A DNA stretch of 47,195 bases from Lachnospiraceae bacterium (GCA_900757195.1 CAAEMZ010000041.1:1-47195); one strand, 5' to 3'; counted from the stretch's first letter, positions 34,623 through 43,306 are shown. Numbers and translations are program-made. The notes: generated by a model from the letters alone, not told the origin.

Positions 34623-34829
34623 ATGAAAAATCAGTTTGATTTTAAGGATATGATGGCATTTGGTCTCTTTCTTTTGGCATTGCTTACATTTGTTTTTACA
34701 TTTTGTGAGCAGTCATACATAGAAGAATCCCACCCTAAAAACTTTGGCCAAGTGATGGGTGGGATTTTTCTCAAACTAACAGGTCAACCACTTTGTGGGC
34801 GGTTGTTCTTTTTCTTAAATATAGCATAG
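34623..34829 (+). CDS. putative holin-like type I toxin
   Basis: A 68-aa frame whose first 30 residues form a typical small hydrophobic toxin: MKNQFDFKDMMAFG then a single helix (LFLLALLTFVFTF). AGAGGGGGG precedes ATG 34623. Hol-Tox family members are usually about 30-40 aa and end after the helix; here the frame runs on through two hairpins (34726-34770 and 34784-34805), so the extra 35 residues may be incidental or signify a lost stop. Such toxins insert in the membrane and are normally silenced by an antisense RNA. Confidence 0.6.
   Translation: MKNQFDFKDMMAFGLFLLALLTFVFTFCEQSYIEESHPKNFGQVMGGIFLKLTGQPLCGRLFFFLNIA
34726..34816 (-). ncRNA. candidate antisense antitoxin RNA for the holin-like toxin
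   Basis: On the minus strand a possible promoter (TTACAA 34852-34847, 18-base spacer, TATGCT 34828-34823) would start a transcript of about 90 bases. It runs under the toxin 3' part and ends at the hairpin AATCCCACCC/GGGTGGGATT (34726-34766). The hairpin has TTTTT on the plus side and TTCTTCT on the minus side, as in shared bidirectional terminators of type I loci. The existence of the RNA is inferred. Confidence 0.35.
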
Positions 34830-34935
34830 TTTTTGTGCATTTTCGATTGTAATGTTTCGACATAAAATTATACAGCTATTTTATTGTTCATTTAGAGCAG
34901 AGAAAGATAGATACTTTCGGCATCATGAATCGATA

Positions 34936-34975
34936 TTCCCCATATCTTCCGCAGATGATAGGAAGATATGGGGAA
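34936..34975. promoter_or_regulatory. 15-bp inverted repeat upstream of the CDF transporter promoter
   Basis: TTCCCCATATCTTCC is exactly complementary to GGAAGATATGGGGAA across a 10-base gap. It lies 9 bases upstream of the -35 and has no T-run, so it looks like an operator for a dimeric regulator rather than a terminator. Confidence 0.65.
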
Positions 34976-34984
34976 ATAAGCAAT

Positions 34985-35012
34985 TTGACTTTTCCATCAT
35001 CTGTAGTATAAT
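34985..35012 (+). promoter_or_regulatory. sigma-A promoter of the CDF transporter gene
   Basis: TTGACT (34985-34990), 16-base spacer, consensus TATAAT (35007-35012), 41 bases before the GTG start. Confidence 0.8.
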
Positions 35013-35053
35013 CGACGGTAAATATATTTTCCAGATATTGGAGGGACCTAACT

Positions 35054-36220
35054 GTGATTGACTTGCTTGTAAACTGGTTTGTAAAGGACAAAGAGAATAT
35101 TCATGATGCAAAAGTCCGTCAGTCTTATGGCCGGCTGTCGGGACTTGTCGGTATTTTCTGCAATGTGATTCTGTTTGCGTTAAAGTTATTTTCAGGACTT
35201 ATGACGGGAGCGGTATCGATTATGGCCGATGCTTTTAATAACCTGTCGGATGCAGCGTCATCGGTGGTGACGCTGATCGGTTTTTATATGGCAGGGAAGC
35301 CGGCAGATCTGGACCATCCTTATGGACATGGACGAATTGAATATCTGTCCGGATTGTTTGTATCCGCAGCGATTTTGCTGACAGGCGTTGAATTGATGAA
35401 ATCTTCTGTGGATAAGATTCTCCATCCGGAAGCATTGAGTTTCAGTGTTTCCTCTGTGGTTATTCTCGTGATATCTATTTTGCTGAAGTTATGGATGTCC
35501 CGGTTTAATTATAAGGTAGGACGGCGAATTGACTCAGAAGCGATGAAGGCAACAGGAGCGGACAGTCTGAGTGACTGCGTTTCCACATCAGCGGTGCTTT
35601 TGGGTGTTGTTATTGCTATGCTGACCGGAAGAAATTTTGACGGCTGGTTTGGCGCTGTCGTGGCGTTATTTGTCTGTTTTGCCGGTTTCAGTGCGGCAAA
35701 GGATACGATTCAGCCGCTTCTTGGGCAGGCGCCGGATCCGGAGCTGGTGAAGCAGATTCGGGAGCGTGTGATGCAGGAGGATAAGATTCTTGGGGTGCAT
35801 GATCTGATTATCCATGATTATGGTCCGGGACGACGGATTATTTCCCTGCATGCGGAGATTTCCTATAAAGAAGACATTTTAGAAGCCCATGATATGATTG
35901 ATAATGTCGAGCGGAATCTGATGGAGGAATTCCAGTGTGACGCGACGATTCATATGGACCCGGTGGTCAATGACGATGAAGAACTGAATCAGATGAAAAT
36001 CCGGGTTGAGGAAGCGGTGACGGAAGAAAATCCGGAATGGAAGATTCACGATTTTCGAATGGTTCGCGGGCAGACACATACCAATTTAATTTTTGATCTG
36101 GTGATACAGCCGGAGGAGCTGACCAGGGCCGGCGAAATAGAAAAACGGATTAAGGATAAAATCCATACAATGGACAGTCATTTTTACGCGGTCGTGACCG
36201 TTGAACAGAGTTTTATTTAA
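35054..36220 (+). CDS. cation diffusion facilitator (CDF) family metal exporter
   Basis: A 388-aa antiporter that expels divalent metals such as Zn, Mn or Fe. There are six helices in residues 1-205; the metal-site motifs are ADAFNNLSDAASS (helix 2, HxxxD-type position occupied by N/D) and ATGADSLSDCVSTS (helix 5), plus HPYGHGRIEYLSG. A cytoplasmic domain (about 210-300) is followed by an extra C-terminal repeat to 388, longer than the usual 300 aa. The NNxxD/DxxxD site resembles Mn-type CDFs. Start is GTG after GGAGGG. The promoter is overlapped by an upstream inverted repeat, suggesting metal-dependent control. Confidence 0.9.
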   Translation: MIDLLVNWFVKDKENIHDAKVRQSYGRLSGLVGIFCNVILFALKLFSGLMTGAVSIMADAFNNLSDAASSVVTLIGFYMAGKPADLDHPYGHGRIEYLSGLFVSAAILLTGVELMKSSVDKILHPEALSFSVSSVVILVISILLKLWMSRFNYKVGRRIDSEAMKATGADSLSDCVSTSAVLLGVVIAMLTGRNFDGWFGAVVALFVCFAGFSAAKDTIQPLLGQAPDPELVKQIRERVMQEDKILGVHDLIIHDYGPGRRIISLHAEISYKEDILEAHDMIDNVERNLMEEFQCDATIHMDPVVNDDEELNQMKIRVEEAVTEENPEWKIHDFRMVRGQTHTNLIFDLVIQPEELTRAGEIEKRIKDKIHTMDSHFYAVVTVEQSFI

Positions 36221-36239
36221 AAAATAAAGAAGACCAAAG

Positions 36240-36279
36240 GACCGGCCGGGAGTCACAGAAAGACTTCCGGCCGGTTTTT
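36240..36279 (+). terminator. terminator between CDF gene and ABC permease gene
   Basis: ACCGGCCGGGAGTC pairs with GACTTCCGGCCGGT around a 7-base loop, then TTTTTG. It mainly serves the CDF gene; the minus side has a weak T-run (GGTCCTTTGG). Confidence 0.8.
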
Positions 36280-36301
36280 GAGTATACCTGACATATGAAT
36301 A

Positions 36302-37114
36302 TCAGCGTCCGCTATGCCGCTGGTGTTTCAGATACAGTTTTTCAATGAGATTCAGGAGCCCGTAAAGGGCTGTGGCGATGACACATAAAATTAAAATAGA
36401 CATCAGCACCCAGTCCAGTTTGAAGACCTGGCTTCCGTAGACAATCAGATATCCGAGGCCGGCATTGGCGGAGAGAAATTCACCGATGATTACGCCAACG
36501 AGGCAGAGGCCGATATTCACCTTCATATTGCTGATGATGTTTGGAATACTGCCGGGAATGATAACCTTTTGGAGCATTTCCTTCCGGCCGCCGCCGAGAG
36601 TCCGGATCAGAAGCAGTTTATCCGGATCTGTCTGGATAAAGCTGGCGGTCAGGTTGATGACCGTGCCGAAAATGGCCAGCGATATGGCACAGACGATAAT
36701 TGTTTTCATATTATTTCCAAGCCAGACGATAAAAATCGGTGCCAGAGCTGTTTTCGGAAGGCTGTTTAATGTGATTAAATAGGGTTCCAGAACCGCTTCG
36801 ATACTCTTATTCCACCAGAGCAGGACGGACAGGAGAATTCCTGCGGCCAGAACGATAAAAAAGCTCAGGAAGGTTTCAAACAGGGTGATGCCGATATGAT
36901 AAAAAATGGTTCCATCGGAAGCCATTGCTGTAAATGTTTTTATAATTCTTCCGGGACTGCTGAATATAAAGTCATTGAGCAGGCCGAGGCGTGTCGAAAC
37001 TTCCCACAAAACAAAAAAGAGAATACATATAAAAATCTGCAGAAAGGTCACCAGACGCTTCCGGCGTTTAAAGGTGTCGAGATAAGCTTTCTGGTAAGCG
37101 CTGGGTTCAGCCAT
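36302..37114 (-). CDS. ABC transporter permease, NitT/TauT (SsuC) type
   Basis: A 270-aa permease with about six helices and the family EAA loop RTLGGGRKEMLQKVIIPGSIP. PYLITLNSLPKTALAPIFIVWLG is typical of SsuC/TauC/ThiX-like permeases. It overlaps the end of the upstream ATPase gene by 8 bases. Substrates in this family include sulfonates, nitrate and pyrimidine precursors of thiamine; none can be chosen here, and no binding protein lies nearby. Confidence 0.88.
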   Translation of the reverse strand: MAEPSAYQKAYLDTFKRRKRLVTFLQIFICILFFVLWEVSTRLGLLNDFIFSSPGRIIKTFTAMASDGTIFYHIGITLFETFLSFFIVLAAGILLSVLLWWNKSIEAVLEPYLITLNSLPKTALAPIFIVWLGNNMKTIIVCAISLAIFGTVINLTASFIQTDPDKLLLIRTLGGGRKEMLQKVIIPGSIPNIISNMKVNIGLCLVGVIIGEFLSANAGLGYLIVYGSQVFKLDWVLMSILILCVIATALYGLLNLIEKLYLKHQRHSGR

Positions 37115-37868
37115 TTAAATCACCCCACAATTGGTTAAAATAATCCTGAAATTCTTTTGCAGAGCGGGCTTTCAGCGGCGTTTTCCGGGGAATGGATAAC
37201 TGGATCGGTAAAATCTCCTTCACTGTTCCGGGCCGCTGGGTCAGAACGATGATGCGGTCACAGAAACTGATGGCCTCGGAAATATCGTGAGTGACGAGAA
37301 CGGCGCTTTTGTGTTTTTTTCGAAGAATTGTATAGATATCTTCCGACACATTGAGACGGGTCTGATAATCCAGAGCAGAGAAGGGTTCGTCAAGAAGCAG
37401 AAGCCCGGGATTCAGAGCGAGGGTCCGGATTAAAGCGGCGCGCTGGCGCATACCGCCCGAGAGTTCGGAAGGTTTTGAATTTTTAAAGTTTTCCAGACCG
37501 TAATCACGAAGCATTTGGTGAACGGCTTTTATCCGGGCCGGAGTCAGTTGGTGATTGATTTCCAGGCCGAGGCATACATTTTCATAAATGGTCCGCCATT
37601 CCAGCAGATGGTCTTTCTGAAGCATGTAGCCGATAGGCATGGTGTGATTTTTACAAAGGGATTCATGAATTTTTATGTCACCGGATTCCGGCGGAATCAG
37701 GCCGGCAATCAGCGATAAAATCGTTGATTTCCCGCTTCCGCTGGGACCGATAATGCCCAGAAATTCATTAAAATAAACCTGGAAGGACAGACAATTCAAT
37801 GCCTTTGTTTCTCCGGACAGAGTATGATAGGCATAACTGACGTCATGGACATCCAGCAAAGGTTCCAT
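37107..37868 (-). CDS. ABC transporter ATP-binding protein, SsuB/TauB type
   Basis: A 253-aa ABC ATPase: Walker A GPSGSGKSTILS, Q-loop MLQKDHLLEWRTI, signature LSGGMRQRAALIRTLA, Walker B LLLDEPFSALDYQT, switch VTHDISEA. I chose ATG 37868, preceded by GGAGG on the minus strand, instead of the ATG at 37883. It forms a two-gene operon with the permease. Confidence 0.92.
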   Translation of the reverse strand: MEPLLDVHDVSYAYHTLSGETKALNCLSFQVYFNEFLGIIGPSGSGKSTILSLIAGLIPPESGDIKIHESLCKNHTMPIGYMLQKDHLLEWRTIYENVCLGLEINHQLTPARIKAVHQMLRDYGLENFKNSKPSELSGGMRQRAALIRTLALNPGLLLLDEPFSALDYQTRLNVSEDIYTILRKKHKSAVLVTHDISEAISFCDRIIVLTQRPGTVKEILPIQLSIPRKTPLKARSAKEFQDYFNQLWGDLNG

Positions 37869-37887
37869 AGAATCCTCCTTCAAAAAT

Positions 37888-37920
37888 GTAAACAGATTTT
37901 GAGATAGAAATTCTGTTTAC
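37888..37920. promoter_or_regulatory. inverted repeat upstream of the ABC operon
   Basis: GTAAACAGA (37888-37896) and TCTGTTTAC (37912-37920) are perfect complements with 15 bases between. It lies 20 bases before the ATPase start on the minus strand, consistent with an operator. A small hairpin AGACC-GAAA-GGTCT follows at about 37930-37943. Confidence 0.5.
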
Positions 37921-38054
37921 GGGATAACAGACCGAAAGGTCTATATACTTATAATATGCAGAAACGGAAAAATGTGAATTTATGGGTGAGGGCTTTCGCT
38001 AAGGTAGAAATCATGATATACTACTAACGTATGCAAAACAGAAAGGAGACCGAA

Positions 38055-38801
38055 ATGCAGAAAAAGAATAAAACAGGATTTATTGTGTTACTTATTATAT
38101 GCGGGATCATTATCGGAGTTATTGCGACGATTATGGTGATGAAACTGATGAACAAAGATATTTCATCAAAGACACCGGAAACCCGTCAGGAAACAACGAC
38201 AGAGGCTGTGAAGGAAAGCGGAGAGAGCTTTGATGATTCGACACCGAATGATCCGGTTCCGACAGACGAAACCAATATCGCCGTGATTAAAGTTGGCGAC
38301 CAGAGTGTTGCGATGCAGGAAGTGAATGTATATCTGTATCAGCTCAGAGATTTTTATACAGCCCAGTATGGGGAATCTCCATGGAATACAGAGATGGAGG
38401 ATGGTACAAAGCTTCATGAGTATGCAAAGAATGAATTATATAACGGGCTGGTCCGTACAGAAATTCTGATCAGTAAAGCGGGCGAATACGGTGTTTCTCT
38501 GACAGATGAAGAAAAACAGCAGTGTGCGGATGAGGCGAAGGCTTATATGGAAGAAATCGGTCCGGCCATTGCCAAGGATTTTGCTTTAAATGAAGACGGT
38601 GTTCGGATCATGAAAGAAAAACAGGCGCTGTCTACCAAAGTTTATAATGCGGCTCTTGAAAAGATTGCAGAGACGGCAGAGGATACTTCGGATGAGGGAC
38701 TTGCAAAGGCCTTTGAAGCAGCGTATGAAACCTGGAAAAGTGAGGCGACAGTTACCAAAGATCCGATCTGGGATAATATTATGATTGGTTCCGTGGGTTG
38801 A
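38055..38801 (+). CDS. membrane-anchored SurA-N/PrsA-like protein without PPIase domain
   Basis: A 248-aa protein with a basic start, one helix (about 8-34) and an acidic Thr/Glu linker to about 75. It then has a SurA/trigger-factor-like helical domain (VGDQSVAMQEVNVYLYQLRD, ELYNGLVRTEILISKAGEYG). PrsA proteins usually continue into a parvulin domain; this one stops, so it may be a chaperone without isomerase activity. I chose ATG 38055 for its AAAGGAG site. Followed closely by sfsA. Confidence 0.65.
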   Translation: MQKKNKTGFIVLLIICGIIIGVIATIMVMKLMNKDISSKTPETRQETTTEAVKESGESFDDSTPNDPVPTDETNIAVIKVGDQSVAMQEVNVYLYQLRDFYTAQYGESPWNTEMEDGTKLHEYAKNELYNGLVRTEILISKAGEYGVSLTDEEKQQCADEAKAYMEEIGPAIAKDFALNEDGVRIMKEKQALSTKVYNAALEKIAETAEDTSDEGLAKAFEAAYETWKSEATVTKDPIWDNIMIGSVG

Positions 38802-38805
38802 GTCG

Positions 38806-39498
38806 ATGAGATACGAAGACATGATCGAAGGACAGTTTGTCCGGCGGCGTAACCGTTTTATTGCAGAGGTGATGATCGGGGAACAGGTGGAGGCGGTCCA
38901 TGTGCGGAACACGGGAAGGCTGAAGGAGCTTTTTATGGAAGGTGTTCCGGTGCTGCTGCTACCCGCATCAAACCCTGAGAGAAAGACAAAGTATTCTCTG
39001 ATTTGTGTCCGAAAAAAAGGCCTGTGGGTGAATGTGGATTCCACGGCGCCGAATCAGGTTGTGGAAGAGATGGTCCGGGAGGGCCGTCTCTTTTCTGATA
39101 TTACTTATATCAAACGGGAAAAAACCTTTGGAAATTCACGATTTGATTTATATCTGGAACACGGAGGACGGAAACATTATATTGAAGTGAAAGGCGTAAC
39201 TCTGGAAGTAAACGGGGTTGCCAGATTCCCCGATGCGCCGACAGAGCGGGGAATAAAACATATTTATGAACTGATTGAAGTAAAACGGCAGGGATATCAG
39301 GCAAGTATTATTTTTATAATCCAGATGAAAGGGGTCCGGGCTTTCGGACCGAACCGGAAAGATCATCCGGATTTTGCGGAAGCGCTGAAAGCGGCGAAAA
39401 CTGCCGGTGTGGAAATTCTGGCTTTTGACTGCAGGGTCAGTGAGGATTGCCTGGTCTGTGACCAGCAGATTCCGGTATGGCTGGATGAATTGCACTGA
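38806..39498 (+). CDS. sfsA: SfsA family protein (sugar fermentation stimulation; DNA/RNA-binding nuclease-like)
   Basis: A 230-aa SfsA. Motifs are GQFVRRRNRFIAEV, HVRNTGRLKEL, a PD-(D/E)xK-like core SRFDLYLEHGG...YIEVKGVTLE, ARFPDAPTERG and HxxEL region KHIYELIEV. E. coli SfsA was linked to maltose metabolism; the fold suggests a nuclease, and its biological role is unclear. ATG 38806 lies 4 bases after the previous gene's stop; the ribosome site is weak, implying coupling. Confidence 0.92.
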   Translation: MRYEDMIEGQFVRRRNRFIAEVMIGEQVEAVHVRNTGRLKELFMEGVPVLLLPASNPERKTKYSLICVRKKGLWVNVDSTAPNQVVEEMVREGRLFSDITYIKREKTFGNSRFDLYLEHGGRKHYIEVKGVTLEVNGVARFPDAPTERGIKHIYELIEVKRQGYQASIIFIIQMKGVRAFGPNRKDHPDFAEALKAAKTAGVEILAFDCRVSEDCLVCDQQIPVWLDELH

Positions 39499-39555
39499 AA
39501 AACGGACTGTGATATACTTTGGAAAACGAGCTTATTTTAGAAGAAGGAGAACGCT

Positions 39556-40584
39556 ATGGGATTGGGAAAATTAATTCGGGGACAGACATTATCCAGCATC
39601 AGCTACCGAGCCGCAGAAGCCTGGGAGCTGGCGCAGTTATTTGACCGTGAAGGACGGCGGATTATGTATGAATCGGTTTTGACGGTTCAGCCGGGACAGG
39701 AAGCGGTTCTTGTGAATGAAGGAACGCTGGCGGATATATTCCGGCCGGGCCGCTATGAACTGACGACAGAAAATATGCCGGTCGTTACGGCGTTAAAGGA
39801 ATGGAAGTACGGATTTGATGAAACATTTATTGTTGAGACGGTTTTTGTAAATACCAATGATATTATCGATATTCCATGGGGAACCAGCGGAAAGCTGACC
39901 CTTCCGGACAATACCTTCGGTATGGTCAATCTGGGAGCCAACGGTAAATATTCCTTTGCGATAACAGATTCCGCAGCATTTATTCATAAACTGATGGGGA
40001 CAAAGAACCGTTATACGGTGGAAGATTTAAAAGGTTTTCTGACATCCCATATTTCCATGATGTTTAAGGAAATCATCACGGAGCATCCGATGAATTTTTT
40101 TGATATTCAGGGATACTGCGGTGAAGCCGCACAAGCGCTGAAGACGAAGCTGGGCGGATTCCTTGCGGATTACGGAATTACAGTGAAGGCGATGAACCTT
40201 CAGATCGCACTTCCGGAAGCGGTGATGAAAGCTATTGATGAACGGGCGGTTATGGGCGCTATGGGCGGTATGGAGGCCTATGCCTTTAAAAAGCAGGTGG
40301 ATGCTCAGACGGAAGCGATGGTTTCTATGGCGAAAAATCCGGGCGGCGGTATGAACAGCGTGGCCGGAATGGGAATGCAGATGGCCGCCGGAATGACGAT
40401 GGCCGGACAGATGGGAAATATGATGGGCGGCATGATACAGCCTCAGGGCGGTCAGCAGATTCCGAATGGTATGGCGCAGCAGACAGCAGCTCCGGCCGCA
40501 GGGGGACACAGATTTTGCTCCCAGTGCGGAAGTCCTGTCTTACCGAATGATAAATTCTGCTCCAATTGTGGTGCAAAACTGTAA
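39556..40584 (+). CDS. SPFH-domain protein with C-terminal zinc ribbon
   Basis: A 342-aa protein. Residues 20-240 are an SPFH/stomatin-like (YdjI/virion-core type) domain: QPGQEAVLVNEGTLADIFRP, and FLADYGITVKAMNLQIALPE. A Met/Gly-rich low-complexity stretch (about 260-310) follows, then a double-CxxC zinc ribbon FCSQCGSPVLPNDKFCSNCG. No membrane helix is seen, so it likely associates peripherally. Relatives act in membrane-stress responses in Bacillus; function here is unknown. GAAGGAG precedes the ATG. Confidence 0.82.
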   Translation: MGLGKLIRGQTLSSISYRAAEAWELAQLFDREGRRIMYESVLTVQPGQEAVLVNEGTLADIFRPGRYELTTENMPVVTALKEWKYGFDETFIVETVFVNTNDIIDIPWGTSGKLTLPDNTFGMVNLGANGKYSFAITDSAAFIHKLMGTKNRYTVEDLKGFLTSHISMMFKEIITEHPMNFFDIQGYCGEAAQALKTKLGGFLADYGITVKAMNLQIALPEAVMKAIDERAVMGAMGGMEAYAFKKQVDAQTEAMVSMAKNPGGGMNSVAGMGMQMAAGMTMAGQMGNMMGGMIQPQGGQQIPNGMAQQTAAPAAGGHRFCSQCGSPVLPNDKFCSNCGAKL

Positions 40585-40601
40585 CAGAAAGGTTATTTTC
40601 A

Positions 40602-42815
40602 ATGAGTATATATGATACATTAAATCCGATGCAGCAGGAAGCGGTTTACTATACAGAGGGGCCGCTGTTAATTCTGGCGGGCGCCGGTTCGGGAAAGACG
40701 AGGGTTCTGACCCATCGTATTGCCTGGCTGATTGATGAAGTGGGAGTCAATCCCTGGAATATTCTTGCCATTACATTTACAAATAAAGCGGCAGGAGAGA
40801 TGCGTGAGCGGGTGGACAATATTGTCGGTTTTGGTTCGGAACAGATCTGGGTCAGCACCTTTCATTCGGCCTGCGTACGAATTTTGAGACGATTTGCAGA
40901 TACGCTCGGCTATGAGCGGAATTTTGTCATTTATGATACGGACGATTCCAAAAGTGTGATGAAAGAAATATGCAAGCGTTTAAATATTGATACAAAAATA
41001 TATAAAGAACGGGCGCTTCTGGCGGCGATTTCATCAGCAAAGAATGAAATGGTTACAGCTTCGGAGTATGCGCTGAATGCGGCCGGGGACTTTGGAAAAC
41101 AGCGGGTTGCAGAAGTCTACCGGGAATATGAGAAGGCGCTTCTTAAAAACAATGCCATGGATTTTGACGATCTGCTTGTGAAAACTGTTGAGGTGCTTCG
41201 GAATAATGAAGATGCCCGGAATTATTATCAGGAACGTTTCAAATATATTATGGTGGATGAGTATCAGGATACGAATACGGTTCAGTTTCGTCTGGTCAGC
41301 CTTCTGGCCGGGAAATACCGGAATCTCTGCGTAGTCGGCGATGATGACCAGTCCATTTACAAGTTCCGCGGGGCGAATATTTATAACATTCTGAATTTTG
41401 AAAAAGAATTCCCGGATGCAAAGGTGATTAAGCTGGAGCAGAATTACCGTTCTACCCAGAATATCCTTGATGCGGCCAATGCGGTGATCTGTAATAATAA
41501 GGGGCGAAAGGAGAAAAAACTCTGGACAGCCAACGAATCCGGAGAAAAGATTCATTTTAACCAGTACCAGAATGAATATGACGAGGCTTATCAGGTGGTG
41601 GACGAAATCGGACGCGCGGTTTCATCGGGGAAGGCGCATTACAACGATTTTGCCATTCTTTATCGGACAAATGCCCAGTCCCGTGTGCTGGAAGAAAAAT
41701 TTGTGGCCCGGAGCATCCCATATCGGATCGTCGGCGGTGTCAATTTTTATCAGCGCCGGGAAATTAAAGATATACTGGCTTATTTGAAAACCATTGATAA
41801 CGGTCGGGACGATGTGGCCCTTCAGCGAATCATCAATGTTCCGAAACGGGGGATTGGCGCGACAACCCTTGGAAAATTTATGGAATACGGCCAGGCCAGA
41901 GACTTAAGTCTTTTTGAAGCGCTGGAGTTTTGCGACGATATCCCGAGACTCGGCAAAGCCGGGGATAAAATCCGGGCATTTGTGAATATGATTGATGTTT
42001 TTCGGGCGCAGAGTGAATACATAACCCTGGCGGAGCTTCTGCAGAACGTTCTGGATGAAACCGGATATGTGAAGGAGCTGGAGGCAGAGTCCACCGAAGA
42101 AGCCCAGGGACGTATTGAAAATATCGATGAACTGATGAATAAGGTCATCGCTTATGAGGAAGCGGAAGAAGAACCGACGTTGAGCGGTTTCCTTGAAAAT
42201 GTGGCGCTGGTTGCAGATATTGACAGTCTGAATGAGGCGGAAGATTATGTTATGCTCATGACGCTCCACAGCGCCAAGGGACTGGAGTTCCCATACGTAT
42301 ATATGTGCGGAATGGAAGACGGGCTTTTTCCAAGCTATATGACCATTGTTAATGATGACCCGGAAGAAATTGAAGAAGAGCGCCGGCTGTGTTATGTGGG
42401 AATTACCCGGGCAAAAAAACGTCTGACGCTCACTTACGCACGAAGCCGTATGGTCCGCGGTTCAACCCAGTATAACATGGTTTCACGGTTTGTCCGGGAA
42501 ATTACACCGGAGCTTTTTTACAAAGGACGGATGCCGGAAAAGGAAAAAGCAGAGGCGCGGATCCAGCGTCCGGCGTCCTATTCAAAAAAACAGGCCATGA
42601 AAGTGACGACTTCCTACGGAAAAAGCTTTGTGGTTCAAAAATCCGATGCTTTGGACTACACAGTGGGAGATACTGTGCGTCATATTAAGTTTGGCATAGG
42701 TACAGTGGTGAATATTGTTGACGGGGGCAAGGATTTTGAGGTTACAGTGGATTTCGAAAAATCCGGCGTCAAAAAGATGTTTGCAAGCTTTGCAAAGCTG
42801 AAACCGGTGGATTAA
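40602..42815 (+). CDS. pcrA: ATP-dependent DNA helicase PcrA (UvrD/Rep family)
   Basis: A 737-aa superfamily 1A helicase used in repair and replication restart. Motifs in order: Q-motif LNPMQQEAV, Walker A LAGAGSGKTRVLTHR (about 25-39), TFTNKAAGEMRERV, Walker B VDEYQDTN, VGDDDQSIYKFRGA, LEQNYRS, TLHSAKGLEFPYV and VGITRAKKRLTL. The C-terminal YTVGDTVRHIKFGIGTVV is the Tudor-like PcrA tail that contacts RNA polymerase. I chose ATG 40602 as the family start. Confidence 0.96.
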   Translation: MSIYDTLNPMQQEAVYYTEGPLLILAGAGSGKTRVLTHRIAWLIDEVGVNPWNILAITFTNKAAGEMRERVDNIVGFGSEQIWVSTFHSACVRILRRFADTLGYERNFVIYDTDDSKSVMKEICKRLNIDTKIYKERALLAAISSAKNEMVTASEYALNAAGDFGKQRVAEVYREYEKALLKNNAMDFDDLLVKTVEVLRNNEDARNYYQERFKYIMVDEYQDTNTVQFRLVSLLAGKYRNLCVVGDDDQSIYKFRGANIYNILNFEKEFPDAKVIKLEQNYRSTQNILDAANAVICNNKGRKEKKLWTANESGEKIHFNQYQNEYDEAYQVVDEIGRAVSSGKAHYNDFAILYRTNAQSRVLEEKFVARSIPYRIVGGVNFYQRREIKDILAYLKTIDNGRDDVALQRIINVPKRGIGATTLGKFMEYGQARDLSLFEALEFCDDIPRLGKAGDKIRAFVNMIDVFRAQSEYITLAELLQNVLDETGYVKELEAESTEEAQGRIENIDELMNKVIAYEEAEEEPTLSGFLENVALVADIDSLNEAEDYVMLMTLHSAKGLEFPYVYMCGMEDGLFPSYMTIVNDDPEEIEEERRLCYVGITRAKKRLTLTYARSRMVRGSTQYNMVSRFVREITPELFYKGRMPEKEKAEARIQRPASYSKKQAMKVTTSYGKSFVVQKSDALDYTVGDTVRHIKFGIGTVVNIVDGGKDFEVTVDFEKSGVKKMFASFAKLKPVD

Positions 42816-42897
42816 AATTGCTAAAAATTTAATGGAATTTTTAACGAAATAGTGGTATACTATATTCAAATAACTTTGGGAAAGGGTGGATAGCAGA

Positions 42898-43257
42898 ATG
42901 AATAAAATAGAAGAAATTTTAAGCGCAGCAAAACTTGACGAATTAAAGGGTATCGCTAAAGTGGGTGATCTCCTCAGCAAAAAAGAGGCAGATGAAAAGA
43001 AGAAAACTTTTTGTAAAGCAGGTCTGATCGTTGTCGGCGTTGTTATTCTTGCTGTGATCGCATTTGCAGTTTACAAGTATCTTTCCAAAGATACCATGGA
43101 TGATTTTGACGACTTCGATGATTTTGATGACGATTTCGAAGATGATTTCGAGGACTTTGACGATGAATGTGAAGACTTTGTGGATGAAACTGCAGATACA
43201 GTGATGGACAAGGCCGAAGAAGCAGTTGAAGCTGTAAAAGATGCCGTAGAAGAATAA
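42898..43257 (+). CDS. small single-pass membrane protein with acidic Asp/Phe-rich tail
   Basis: A 119-aa protein: N-terminal amphipathic part (MNKIEEILSAAKLDELKGIAK), one membrane helix (about 43-64), then a tail of repeated DDFD/DFED units and a final AEEAVEAVKDAVEE helix. About half the residues of the tail are acidic. It resembles DUF4366/YtxH-like small envelope proteins by layout, but I cannot assign a family. AAGGGTGG precedes ATG 42898, and TATACT at about 42856 could be its -10. Confidence 0.7.
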   Translation: MNKIEEILSAAKLDELKGIAKVGDLLSKKEADEKKKTFCKAGLIVVGVVILAVIAFAVYKYLSKDTMDDFDDFDDFDDDFEDDFEDFDDECEDFVDETADTVMDKAEEAVEAVKDAVEE

Positions 43258-43273
43258 TAGAATCAAAAAAATG

Positions 43274-43306
43274 GGGATGTTGAATCTATGTTCAACGTCC
43301 CTTTTT
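43274..43306 (+). terminator. terminator after the acidic membrane protein gene
   Basis: GGGATGTTGAA pairs with TTCAACGTCCC around a 6-base loop, then TTTTTC. Confidence 0.8.
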
